Shown: piece after piece, positions 43,918 through 55,479 of the stretch
Layout: each line of letters starts with the position of its first letter
How positions within the stretch are numbered: the stretch's first letter is position 1
Assembly (NCBI GenBank): GCA_009801085.1
Contig: VNWV01000002.1
Coordinates: forward strand, 1,736,001-1,800,000
Origin: Lasiodiplodia sp. COLG20
Lineage: Eukaryota > Ascomycota > Dothideomycetes > Botryosphaeriales > Botryosphaeriaceae
Direction of reading: 5' to 3'
Length of the DNA: 64,000 nt
Translations under genes and position numbers: made by a program
The notes under the pieces: model-generated
Seen by the model: the letters and a program-made list of their open reading frames with translations, nothing else
Database searches by the model: none
What the model was told of the DNA's origin: nothing

Positions 43918-45741
43918 TCACCCCGCCTTCTCCCCCACCCCCACCGCACCCTCCCTCCGCACTCCCTCCACCCCCTCCACAACCAACCCCGTCTCCGGCC
44001 CCGAATACTGCTTCCGCCCCGTCGTGATCCAAGTGATGAGAGCAATAACCATGACGACGCCGACGGCAGCGGATGTGTAATTCATATTCTCCTCGTCGAC
44101 GGGCTTGACGGTCGGGAAATTAAACGTGATGACAGCGAAAGCCAGGTAGACGAAGCCGACGACGTTGGCAAGCAACCCCCAGCGGCCGAGCGAGTAGGGG
44201 CCTTCGAGCTTGCGGTGCTGCTCGCCGCCCGGCGCGAGGCGCGCGATGATGCAGACGAGGAGGGGGAGGGCGTAGGAGACGTCTGTTGTTACACGATGGT
44301 TAGGATGGGGGGGATGGGGAGGGAGGACGCGGGGGAAGGGGGGAACTTACAAAAGCCCTCAGTGGCGATAGAGATGATAGTGTTAAACCCCGTCACGGTG
44401 CCAAAGTAGATGCTATTAAACGCCGCCTGCACCACCCCCGTCACCACAATCGCCCACACCGGCACACACAACCGCGGATGCACCCTGCTCACGACCCCCG
44501 ACCACGGCAGCCCCCGATCGCGCGCAAACGCATACACCGCCCGCCCGCCCTCCGCCATCAGCGAGTTCGCGCAGACCAGCGGAATAACCGTAATCAACAC
44601 CGTCAGCCCGCACGCGCCGGCCACCGACCCCGTGCTGTTGTAAAAGATGGCGATAACAGGCACGCCGGTCGCCGACGCCGCCGTCTCCTCGATGCTGCCC
44701 ATACAAAAACACAGCGCGATGAGAAACACAAACCCCGTCACGCCGCCCAGCCAGACTGACCAGACTATCGCGCGGGGCGCCTGCACGCGCGCGTCTTTGA
44801 TTTCCTCGGTCATGTGGGCGGGGGCGTCGTAGCAGCACATGCCGAAGGCGCTCTGCAGGATGCCGAGGATGGCGGCGTAGGAGCGCGGGAAGCCGGTGCT
44901 GTTTTGGAAGTCGGAGAAGACGAAGCGGGCGGGTTGCTTGTGGTCGTTCATGGCGAGGATGGTGGTGACGCAGGCGAGGAAGGAGCAGATGTTCCAGAGG
45001 AGCACGGCCTTGGAGATGCGGTTGAGGAGGTGCGGGAGGAAGATGTTGGAGAGGGTGGCACAGGTGCAGATGAGGTAGGCGACGAGGACGGTGTGCCAGC
45101 GCTGGATGGTGTAGGTTGGGTTGGTGAGGTTGGCCATGCCGAGGATGAAGTTGGCGCCTGGTTGCTGTCAGCGAAATGTCTGCGTTTTGGGAGCGGCTGA
45201 CTTACAAATGAAGTTGTTGACGGCTCCCATTGCTAGAATGCCCTGGATAGCGTGTGAGATGTTGCTTTCAAGCAAACAGGCGAAAAACTCACAATCAACA
45301 TGAACCATCCGCAGACATACGATAGGCCACGGGCCCATCTCTTTGGGGCCAGAATAGCAACCCAGGAGTACTGGCCTCCGGCAACAGGATAGGCGGAACA
45401 CATCTCGGCCATGGAGTAAGTGACGGCAAGAGACACAGCACAGACGCCCACCCAGGACCAGATCATAACAGGGGGCCCGCCCGATTCGACGCCGACTATG
45501 AGAACACCCGAGAGAGCGGTCCAGCAGGACACAATGCTGAAACTGAATCCGACCATGCCGACAACGCCGAAAGTTCTCTTGAGCTCTGTAAAACGTCAAC
45601 TGATGTCACTTCAAACTTGCGGCTAGGTAAGCGAAACAAACCCTGCTCATATCCGAACGTCTCGAGCACTGCATCATCTCCAATTCCGTCCCCGAAGACC
45701 TTGACGTCTGCGCCATTGCTGTCCTGCGCGGATGCAGTCAT
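43918..45741 (-). CDS. Amino-acid/choline/GABA permease-like APC transporter
   Basis: Exons on the minus strand are 45642-45741, 45293-45585, 45206-45242, 44351-45157 and 43918-44282, giving 533 residues with about 12 membrane helices. Signature segments are ELKRTFGVVGMVGFSFSIVS in TM1, YSMAEMCSAYPVAGGQYSWV, GMCCYDAPAHMTEEIKDA (a conserved loop of the GABA/choline permease group) and EGGRAVYAFARDRGLPWS. These place it in the fungal Uga4/Hnm1 group of the APC superfamily, plasma-membrane or vacuolar importers of GABA, choline or related compounds. The 37-nt third exon is unusually short but keeps frame (GILAMGAVNNFI|C). Substrate is uncertain. Confidence 0.9.
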
Positions 45742-46407
45742 GTTGTCGCAGTCATGCAAACCAGCAGCTCTGCACGACGTTGGAATGCGGGGGAGGGGGC
45801 CGTAATATAGCACACAACTCAGCTGCTCTTACTCTTACGCAGAGCCATTTGTGGAACGAAGAGGCGGCGATACCGACAGGGCGGATCGTTGTAGATACGG
45901 CGGGCCAGCCGCGGTCCAGGCCGAAAGTGTTTTACTTTGCGCCATGCTTTGATTGGAGGACCCCCGGAGCCCGGTTTGCAGTGAGACGGACCTGCGGGCT
46001 GGCCTTGGTCTTGCTTGGTTAGGTTGCGAATGCTTATCTTGGCCTATCAACAATGGGCGATCGCTGCCGGGGCTGTAAGGTGGGATGCAGTCCCGGCCCG
46101 CGGCCGCCTTCTCCCGACGCTCGTAACCAGATTCCGTGCCATTTTATTGCTCACTTGCTACTGTGTCTCTCGAATAATGTCATGTCGTCTATGTTTAGCC
46201 ATGTGAAAGGTAGAGCGGGGGTGGCTTGGTTGTGGAGTGGGTGAGTGGGAGCAAGCGATCGTTGGGTCGCGCATTTGATTCGTCAAGTCGCATCCTCCAC
46301 TTTCGGTCATCTACTCCCGTTGCTACAGAGGCTAGCGTGAAGAATAGAGTAGCCATAGAATATAGCGTAACTATGCCTCGGTTTTCTTCCTTTTTAAACA
46401 TTTATAG

Positions 46408-46442
46408 GTAGTTGAAGCTGTCATCCGCATGCAAATGTGGAA
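46408..46442. repeat. Hairpin repeat copy 4, left half
   Basis: GTAGTTGAAGCTGTCATCCG only, followed by about 240 bp of unrelated AT-rich DNA before the mirrored half at 46685. Either an insertion in one copy or two half copies. Confidence 0.65.
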
Positions 46443-46684
46443 TTGATGATTTGTTGAACAGTGCAAATGGATTGAATTGAGTACTGCCGATTCTCACAAT
46501 ACAGCAGTAAAACTACCTGATCATTCACACCAATTGCATAGAGTGATGTCAAAAAGTATAATGAAATGAGCGATGTTATTGCGGTGAGATAAATAAGGTA
46601 AATTCCTTGGTGTTGAGAAAAAGCATAAACCCCGGTAGATACCAACGGCAATAGACTAATGATGAGGTTGGACATAATTATAGT

Positions 46685-46720
46685 ACATTCACGTCCGGAC
46701 GATAGCTTCCACTCCCCACG
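46685..46720. repeat. Hairpin repeat copy 4, right half
   Basis: ACGTCCGGACGATAGCTTCC matches the right arm of complete copies. Sequence after it (CCATGTGCGAAAAATAAATC) resembles flanks of other copies. Confidence 0.65.
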
Positions 46721-46765
46721 CCATGTGCGAAAAATAAATCTCCGAACAAGGCTAGCTGTTGCGGT

Positions 46766-46789
46766 CCTTCCCAGGTTATCCTGGGAAGG
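46766..46789. repeat. Perfect 10-bp hairpin with TTAT loop
   Basis: CCTTCCCAGG, loop TTAT, CCTGGGAAGG: uninterrupted complementarity over ten pairs. Confidence 0.9.
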
Positions 46790-46812
46790 AGCCTCACATT
46801 TTGAGTAGATAG

Positions 46813-46836
46813 GTCGGATCGACCTGTCGATCCGAC
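46813..46836. repeat. Perfect 10-bp hairpin with CCTG loop
   Basis: GTCGGATCGA, loop CCTG, TCGATCCGAC: again exactly ten pairs and a four-base loop, 23 bases after the previous one. Confidence 0.9.
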
Positions 46837-47110
46837 ACCGCCAATTCATCATCCTCCATGATTCATTGTATCCATGCCGGGTCTGACATCCTGGTAGCTG
46901 CAACTGGTGATTTTTCTTCCTCCAGGCCTTCACAGGCCGACCAGCGACTATAAGACCATCGACTCCAAAGTACGCATCGGACCATGCCCTCCACCATCCC
47001 TTCCACCATTCCCTCCGCCATCCCCGGCTCATCATCCTCCCTGATTCATTGTATCCATGCTGGTTCTCACACTAGCGTAACTACTTCCCAGCGCTGCCTC
47101 GAAAAAGGCC

Positions 47111-47263
47111 GCTACAAATTTAACTCCCACAAATCCAGATTTTAACTCCCCTTTAAAAACCCACTTATCTATCTTGTCACCACTATAGAATTACTGCCAC
47201 AATAGTAGCGCGAAAATACTGTGTCTATAAATAATATTACCAGGGAGAGTCAAATTTGTGGGC
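47111..47263. repeat. Possible small TIR element
   Basis: Left end GCTACAAATTTAACTCCC is nearly mirrored by the right end GGGAGAGTCAAATTTGTGGG. The roughly 150-bp interior is AT-rich and noncoding. Matches the layout of a MITE, but no target duplication was confirmed. Confidence 0.45.
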
Positions 47264-47282
47264 GCCTAGAAAAATAACATAT

Positions 47283-47368
47283 GTGGGTAGTTGAAGCTAT
47301 CGTCCGGACATGAATGTGCAATTTTTAACTCGACATGTTCGTCCGGACGATGGCTTCAACTACCCATG
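47283..47368. repeat. Hairpin repeat copy 5
   Basis: Near-perfect copy: GTAGTTGAAGCTATCGTCCG with the mirrored TCGTCCGGACGATGGCTTCA, ending CTACCCATG. Flanked on the right by CTACTAGACCAATATTTCAT, like copy 2. Confidence 0.9.
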
Positions 47369-47418
47369 CTACTAGACCAATATTTCATCATTTGCCTATT
47401 CAAGATTTCTACCAACAA

Positions 47419-48543
47419 CTAGCCGTCCGTCAAATCAATGAAAGAAACCCTCCGCAATTTCTTGGAGTTGGATGAGCGAGAGTTCGTAATGGTCGTGGGG
47501 CTGCGCTTCAGAACGGGTTCCATCTTCTCGGGCTCCTCCTCCTTCTTGAACATATCTGTCAGAGTGGGTGTGGAAAGTAAAGTAGTGAGCTCAGTGACCC
47601 TGCTGCTCCCGCTGCCGCTGCCACCAAGCCTCAACGGGGTGTGGACGTGGACATCAGGCATTTCCAAATCAGGCGCAGCCCTTTCCGGAACACGGTGATC
47701 CTTCAATTGAGGTTAGTTAAATGAGCGATTTAGGAAGGTATCAAGCCAACTTACTAAGAGAGAACAGCTTATAGAGTCGAAGAAGCAATACGTGCAACAA
47801 CGCGGATGGGCGACACCATCTTTTCCGATTAACGGCTTTGCAAGGACGCGGCATTCGTATCCAAACTTTTCGCAGTAACGGCAAGCCGGTGACACGTTCT
47901 TTCCGGCATCCGTCTCCATTACCCATCCGACGTTTGATAGCATATTCTTGCGCTGTGTAGGGAGACCTTCCCATTTTCCCTCGGAGCAAGACCATGGTTT
48001 TCCCTTACTCTCCGGGCGGCGAATGTAGTACTTCTGAGGCCTAGCACGAATCTCTGAGCTGTCGATAGCAGGTAATGCGTGCTGTGGTGAAATAGCCTTT
48101 CCCGCCGGCTCATCCTCCTCTTCACTGTCTGAGCCGAGATCCACGATGACTGTCTCTGGCGCGGTGAGGTTGAGGTTGGGCTTGGGCTGAGCGCAGGCTG
48201 TCTCATCCTGGGTATTGGTATCCTGACGAAGGTGGTGGATTCGCTCGTAACATTGAGCTTCTTCCTTGCGATGGCGAGAGAACAGGTCGAGCTCCTCAAT
48301 GCGGTTGCGTTCAACAAGCTGCTGGTACTCGTCCACAAAGGTGAGGTGCTGCGATGTCGAGTTTCGAGGATTGGCAGCTTCGCATAGCTCCATAGCCGTA
48401 GGGCCGCACTCTGCGGTGCTAGGTGAGACTGGCATCTTACCAAGCTGCGATAAGCCGCCGCTGGTGTTGTTGCGATTGATGTCCATGAGAAGGAGAGGTG
48501 TGTTGCTTTGCAGGCGCAAAGATCTACTTGTTCGACGAGACAT
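47419..48543 (-). CDS. Unrecognised Cys-containing protein, two exons
   Basis: Exons 47755-48543 and 47419-47700 (54-bp intron) give 356 residues from ATG 48543. No family recognised. Visible parts: a Ser/Arg N terminus, an acidic patch DLGSDSEEEDEPAG near residue 140, a segment WSCSEGKWEGLPTQRKNMLS, and two cysteine groups, ACRYCEKFGYECRV and PRCCTYCFFDSISCS, arranged like a zinc-binding pair (C-X2-C-X6-C twice). The C terminus has basic-hydrophobic SKKLRRVSFIDLTDG. The gene sits between hairpin repeats (copy 5 downstream, copy 6 about 100 bp upstream). It could be a nuclear regulator or a protein linked to mobile DNA; function unknown. Confidence 0.65.
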
Positions 48544-48641
48544 GGAACCCAAACGGGTTAGCGTGACCAAGAAGGCAGGTGCGCACTTCAAGCTGTCTTC
48601 GAAGAGCACACCAAGAATTGTCCGTAGTTAAAAATTATAAA

Positions 48642-48675
48642 AACACGTCCGGATGGTAGCTTCAACTACCGACGA
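48642..48675. repeat. Hairpin repeat copy 6, right half
   Basis: ACGTCCGGATGGTAGCTTCA then ACTACCGACG. The expected left arm is missing. Followed by ATAAGCAAAAAACAAAGCC, a shared flank. Confidence 0.65.
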
Positions 48676-48837
48676 CATAAGCAAAAAACAAAGCCAGGGC
48701 AATTACCAAACCCAACCATCGCCGGCCAAACCCGGTGAAATTCTCGATCAAGCTTTGAGCAGCTGCACAAATCGTATTGCTCCGGCTTCATGATGGACAT
48801 TGATAGATCGTGATGATGATAAGCATTTGTCCAGTAG

Positions 48838-48889
48838 CATAGGTATTTGAGGCTCTCGTCTGGACATGAATGTGCAATTGTTAATCGGG
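48838..48889. repeat. Hairpin repeat copy 7, left half
   Basis: GTATTTGAGGCTCTCGTCTG with GACATGAATGTGC. Preceded by the inverted form of the flank that follows copy 2. Confidence 0.6.
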
Positions 48890-48997
48890 GTAAATTACCA
48901 AACGCGACCCGTGTTTGCCTTGAAAAAGCCCAAGCCTGACCCTTTTACTAAAGTCCACCATCTTTCAAGCGTGGATTTGTTTTTTGCTCATGTCATG

Positions 48998-49072
48998 GGT
49001 AGCTGAAGCTATTGTCCGGACGTGTATGTAGAATTTTAATTCGACATTCTCGTCCGGACGATAGTAGCTGGG
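48998..49072. repeat. Hairpin repeat copy 8
   Basis: Complete copy: GTAGCTGAAGCTATTGTCCG and mirrored CTCGTCCGGACGATAGTAGC. Preceded by GCGTGGATTTGTTTTTTGCT, the inverse of the flank beyond copy 10. Confidence 0.8.
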
Positions 49073-49153
49073 GCATAGTTGCGCTACGTTCTAGAGCTCT
49101 GCAATTCTTCGCGTCAACCATCGGCTGCAGCACTCTCAATTGAAGCTTTGTAC

Positions 49154-49186
49154 GTGGGCAGTGGAGGCTATCGCCCGGACAAAGAC
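49154..49186. repeat. Hairpin repeat copy 9, degenerate left half
   Basis: GGCAGTGGAGGCTATCGCCC followed by GGACAAAGACAG. Weak match. Confidence 0.45.
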
Positions 49187-49400
49187 AGAGGATTGCTGCT
49201 CACTACGATGAATTTATCTAGGTGCGTAACTAATCATTACTACGACTAACGTCTATCCGCAGCTCTACTTCTTGCTGCTGTGTCATGGCAAGATACTACA
49301 ATACGTCAGGTCATTAAACATGTCATTTCGCTCCACAAGTAACCTTCCCCCAAATTCATACCGAGTCCATCAGCCAACTCAAGCCTTCGATACCTTCGCT

Positions 49401-50783
49401 TCAGCTAAAGCTCCTCACCACAGCACCAACGCCCAGTGCACCCACAACCAGCGCCAACAACACCGCATTCCCCTCATACGTCCACGTCAGATACGCCATC
49501 ACGCCGAATGCGATCTCGCGTCTCCGCGCCGCCGCCCTGCGCGCCCTCCAGTTCGGATCAAGCGGGTACGGCGGGTGCGTCCGCACGTCGCCATCGCCCG
49601 CGTCCTTGGCCGGCGGGGCGAGCGGGGCGTCGGTGGAGACGTTGACGCTGAGAGCAACGGGCTGGTGGTCGGAAGAAGGCAGCAGGGGGAGCGACGTGTA
49701 CGTGAGCGGGGAGAAGGAGAAGGAAGGGGAAGACTGGGTTGGGGGAGGCGGCAGGAAGAGGATGCGGTCGCACCAGCTGGGCCAGCGGTGCCCGGCCCAG
49801 GACCAGGATTGGTTGGGTGACGGAGTGGGGTTGGTCGTCGGGTCCGGGCGGTGGTGCATCGAGTACTTGTAGGTGGGTGGGAAGGCGATGGGCAGCTCGT
49901 CGAAGCCCTGGAGAATGCGGCCGGCGCGGCGCTCGCGGTTGAGCTGGTCGGTGGCCAGGAGGTTCGAGTAGTGCTGGGGCGAGTCCTCCGGGCGGTGCGG
50001 CTGCGGGAAGCGCGTGTGCTGGTCGTCTGGCGCCGGGCCCGTGTCGTGGGTGCGGAAGTTGAGGTCGCCGGCGAAGAAGATGTGCGAGGTCGGGGTGTAC
50101 AGGCCACGCAGGGCGGAAGCTGGTCCGGAGGCGTACGAAGGGGATATCAGCGGTTCGTGCTCGCCTTCTGCACCTGCTGCGACGTCCGATGTTGCAGCGT
50201 CTATCGCCCTTGCGCCTGCGGTCTTGGATGCGGCGTGGTCGGTTGCCGGCTCGAAGACGAGGTTGCGGACAATGTGCTCCCAGTCTTCGAGGCGCCGTTG
50301 CACGCTGTCTTCCATGGGAGCAAGGTGTGCGCTAACAAACGTCATCTCGACTTCTTGGTCGCTGTCCGCATGCGCCGCGAGACCCAGGCGCACGCCAACG
50401 GCGCCCTTGTGGCCCGTCTCCATGAAGCCGACGCCGACCTCTGCGGTTTGGATCCATCTGATGCGGTCGGCTACGTCAGGCTTGGCAAACACCACGATGG
50501 CCGTCATGCCGATATTGCGCACGACGGTGAGGCGGTAGGCGTGCTCATCGTCGGCATGCTTCTTGGCGGCGATTCTGACGCTCTTTGCGATGCGATCAAA
50601 GTAGGGCGTCAGATACGAGCCGCCCAGGAATGCGTAGGCGACGGGCGACACCTCCTGCAAGCTGCAGACGATGACGTCGGGCAGCTGCGCGGTGTTCGGC
50701 AGGCCGTCCAGCAGCGTCTGGCCGAGCAAGTGTGGATCAACGAGAGCCCGCGCGAGGTTGAAGGTGACGAGGTAGAGCAGCAT
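49401..50783 (-). CDS. Inositol-polyphosphate 5-phosphatase-like, tail-anchored (Inp54-like)
   Basis: 460 residues, one exon, ATG at 50783. Motifs of the Mg-dependent endonuclease/exonuclease/phosphatase fold are TFNLA near the start, DVIVCSLQEV, a catalytic HIFFAGDLNFRT, PPTYKYS, SWCDRILF and a final SSDHQPVALSV. These match 5-phosphatases that remove the 5-phosphate of phosphoinositides. Residues about 425-460 form a single hydrophobic helix at the very C terminus (MAYLTWTYEGNAVLLALVV), the arrangement of yeast Inp54p, which is anchored to the ER by its tail. A low-complexity insert lies in the middle (about 195-225). It is head-to-head with the SDR gene. Confidence 0.85.
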   Translation of the reverse strand: MLLYLVTFNLARALVDPHLLGQTLLDGLPNTAQLPDVIVCSLQEVSPVAYAFLGGSYLTPYFDRIAKSVRIAAKKHADDEHAYRLTVVRNIGMTAIVVFAKPDVADRIRWIQTAEVGVGFMETGHKGAVGVRLGLAAHADSDQEVEMTFVSAHLAPMEDSVQRRLEDWEHIVRNLVFEPATDHAASKTAGARAIDAATSDVAAGAEGEHEPLISPSYASGPASALRGLYTPTSHIFFAGDLNFRTHDTGPAPDDQHTRFPQPHRPEDSPQHYSNLLATDQLNRERRAGRILQGFDELPIAFPPTYKYSMHHRPDPTTNPTPSPNQSWSWAGHRWPSWCDRILFLPPPPTQSSPSFSFSPLTYTSLPLLPSSDHQPVALSVNVSTDAPLAPPAKDAGDGDVRTHPPYPLDPNWRARRAAARRREIAFGVMAYLTWTYEGNAVLLALVVGALGVGAVVRSFS

Positions 50784-51236
50784 TTTTTCTTCACTTTCCG
50801 CCACCAGGGTCGTGACGGCGTCAGGGTGGAGCGTGGGAACAGGGCAGGCCCAGGGATTTGGTGGAGCGCAAAGTCAGGATCTGCTGAAGGGGCGACACTA
50901 GTCCGCACTGGATAAGACGTGGCCAGAACGCGGTGGAAAAGCGGTGGGCCTTCCACAGGGTCTGGGGCCGCGACGGCCGCGACTTTGTGGAGGCCCAAGC
51001 TCCCCCTACCCCAGCATTAACGTCACCGTGCTCTGCACATGTGCCAGCTCAAAAACCTCCCTCGTCCTGACCCTCCGCCGGTCTCGGTGACACACCCGCA
51101 CTCTTCACCGCTGCTAGCTTACAAAAGCTCGTGTTCTGCACGCAAGCTGCGATCCTTTCTCCTCTTTGCACCTGCACTCTTTCTCCCTGAGCTCTGCGTA
51201 GCCCAACACCCAAGCTACTCGAGCTCGCTGTTCACG
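50784..51236. promoter_or_regulatory. Shared promoter, Inp54-like / SDR
   Basis: 453 bp between divergent starts. No distinct site was recognised; it includes a C/T-rich tract before the SDR ATG. Confidence 0.45.
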
Positions 51237-53025
<1,789 letters not shown>

Positions 53026-53755
53026 GTTATCGAACGAATCGCACATATACCTATAATTGTGGTAGCGAGTGATATTCCTGTAGAGTTGACAGGCTTAGAT
53101 CAAGTTCCGGTGGGGAGCATGCACTGGGACCATTCGAGTCGCGTCCGGCCCCCTACACTTGTAACTATATAGCCATCACGGGTATGGTAGTGGGAGTTTC
53201 CTTTTCGGAGATATGATCGGGAGTCAGTGTTCCGGGTACGATTACGACTAGTTTTTTTTATTAAATCAAAAAAGTTCAAGACCACAGGTCTGAATTGAAC
53301 TGGCATTTCTGGTTCTCAACCATTTTGTTCAAAGGCCATTGTTCCATGAAGTCAAAATTATTCGCTGTACTAGCAATTGGGTCAAAATCTGGTGTAACAG
53401 TTGCTACACCGTTCCGCGACGATCCAATCGCGCAGTCCTCCGCCGATACTGCCATGGCTGATGGCATAAGGGGCAGAGGTAGGTCAGATCAAAAGTCTGG
53501 CCGAATGACGTGCCACGATTCTAGCGCCAAAAATCTCTGTTAAAAGAAGTAGGGTCCAGTTTTCTTCGGATTTGCCGTTTAAGGATGAAGTCATCCGATC
53601 AGGCGTTCAGCTCGGTTCTAGCCGACCATCGGCGAAGTCATGGCTTCCCAGCCTTGTGCTTTTTGGTTGAGCCCACGCCAATCAGAACCGATGATGTTGG
53701 ATGGAGGGAATGAGAACTTCAAAAAGAAAAAAAAGAACATATAGTTCCCTCTCGC

Positions 53756-53842
53756 ATGGATAGTTGAAGCTATCGTCCGGACGTGAATGTATTATTAATC
53801 AATTCGACATTTACATCCGGACGATAGCTTCAACCACCCATG
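53756..53842. repeat. Hairpin repeat copy 10
   Basis: Near-perfect: TAGTTGAAGCTATCGTCCGG and mirrored ATCCGGACGATAGCTTCAAC, bounded by CATGG and CCATGG. Confidence 0.9.
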
Positions 53843-53990
53843 GCATGAGCAAAACAAAAAAGCAAATCCACGCTAGCCATCGACTGCGAGAGGGGACAGT
53901 ATGTTGAGATGCGCTTCCCTTTTGATTTGATCAAGTGACAGTTTTAAGATTTGGACCAAGCCACAAAGCTGACTACAAAGTATGAATCGC

Positions 53991-54080
53991 GTGAGCAACT
54001 GAAGCTACTGTCCGGACACAACGGTGCAATTTTAAAAAAAAGTCCAATTTGCGTCTGAACAATGGCTTCAGCTACCCATG
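53991..54080. repeat. Hairpin repeat copy 11
   Basis: Diverged pair: CAACTGAAGCTACTGTCCGG and GTCTGAACAATGGCTTCAGC around an A-rich spacer. Confidence 0.75.
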
Positions 54081-54302
54081 TACAACTGAGTGCAGGTCTT
54101 TGAGGAATGATCTTCAATGCATTGGAAATTTCAATCGAGAGCGTGGCGTGGTCGTATTGATATTAGTACAGCAGAAACAAGCCCCCAAACACCAAAAACA
54201 CCTCAGAAATGCAACAGAAACCGTTCCCTCCGTCCCTCCACTCTCAATCCCATTAAAACGCCTCACCACACCACCACCACCACCCCCCTTTCACTCCCTC
54301 AC

Positions 54303-55479
54303 TCACTCCTCATACGGCCCCCCCTCCATCTTCACCAACCCCGCCTCAGCATTCTCCTTCTGACTGCGCCTCGCCCACGCCGGCGCCACATCAATCCCAT
54401 CCTCCTCCTCCTGGTCGCCCTCCTGCTTCGTCTTGTGGACGGAGCGGGGGTCGTGCTCGGCGGGCGCGTAGACGGTGACGAGCTCGAGCGGCTCGTCGGC
54501 CGACGTGTTGAGGAACTGGTGCTTCGTGCCGGCCGGCACGATGACGACGTCGCCGGCCTTGACGGGGCGGTCGACGCCGGCGACCTGCGCGAGGCCGTGG
54601 CCGTGCGTGAAGAGGAGCGTTTGGTCGACGCTGTGGACTTCTTCGCCGATGTCGCCGTTGGGTGGGATTTCCATGGCGACGAGTTGGCTGGGGGAGGAGT
54701 GTTAGTTGGGCGGGTTCTCTGATATGGGGGACAAGCGGGTGCCAGAAGAAATGGTCGCTCGTGATTTTTTTTCTCCACGAGGAATTTATTCGACGTACGT
54801 GGGGAGTTGAAGCTATCATCCGGACGTAGATGTATATTTAATAATTCGACATCTACGTCCGGATGATAGCTTCAAGTACCCACGTAAGTGGAGCTTAAAT
54901 GCTGATAGACATCGTTACGATGGCTCAGATCATTCGGGCACCCACTGCAGAGGAGAGAGGGAAGCAATTGCACGCGCGCAAACACACATACCTGTACAAC
55001 CCCGTATGCAGCACCCTCCTAAAATCGCCAAACCGCCTCCGCTCGCTCAACAGGCCCTCAAACACCGTCATCTCGTGCTTCGGCGGCTCATTCTTCACGC
55101 CGTCCTGCTTGCCCATCCTGCCCGCGCTCGTCGCGAAACCGCGGACGGGGGATCTGTTACGGGGAGTGCCGATGGGGGTGCCGACGGGGCTGTTGGACGC
55201 GGACGTCGGGCGCGACAGGTTCTTGGGCGACAGCGAGATGTTGCGGCTGGTGTCGACCCAGGACGCTTTCTTGGACAGGATCGAGGCGGGTGATCGCGCG
55301 GCGCTGCGGTACGCCGTGTGCGAGGCGATCTTGAGCATGTGCGGGTTGCCCGGGATGCAGTCGTCCGGGTTGTAGTGGTGGTGGTGGGGGTGGTTGAAAG
55401 GGTTGGACGTGTCGTCGTCGGTGGGCGTATTTATGCGTGGGGACGGCGATTGGAAGTGCTGCGCGGTTGCGGATGACAT
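54303..55479 (-). CDS. Cupin-domain protein (mannose-6-phosphate-isomerase-like fold)
   Basis: Exons 54992-55479 and 54303-54687 give 290 residues from ATG 55479. Splicing joins VLHTGLYS to QLVAMEIPPNG. The N-terminal 120 residues are low complexity with a His/Asn stretch (HPHHHHYNPDD). The cupin barrel has motif 1 IGEEVHSVDQTLLFTHGHG and motif 2 VPAGTKHQFLN, with metal-ligand His and Glu in place. The C-terminal tail is Lys/Glu-rich. No pathway assignment is possible. The 304-bp intron contains a complete hairpin repeat. Confidence 0.82.
54797..54884. repeat. Hairpin repeat copy 12 (intronic)
   Basis: Near-perfect: GTTGAAGCTATCATCCGGAC with mirrored GTCCGGATGATAGCTTCAAG, ends CGTGGGG/CCCACG. 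Entirely inside the cupin gene intron. Confidence 0.9.

Larger units (their letters stand above)
45742..47418. other. Gene-free interval with several structured repeats
   Basis: Contains a split hairpin repeat (46408-46442 and 46685-46720), two perfect short hairpins, a 40-bp imperfect direct repeat (46847-46889 and 47029-47070), a possible TIR element (47111-47263) and a complete hairpin repeat (47283-47368). No gene is supported. A 204-codon frame on the minus strand (46421-47035) is open over repeats and is not convincing. Confidence 0.55.
48544..49400. other. Interval dense in hairpin repeats
   Basis: Four full or partial copies of the palindromic repeat and their shared flanks fill much of this 0.86 kb. 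No gene. Confidence 0.6.
53026..54302. other. Gene-free interval with two hairpin repeats
   Basis: Converging 3' ends of the SDR and cupin genes. It holds copies 10 and 11 of the palindromic repeat. Confidence 0.55.

Noticed and set aside
46421..47035. 204-codon minus-strand frame
   Set aside because: Runs over half hairpin repeats, the two perfect hairpins and a direct repeat. Composition is irregular and no family is seen.
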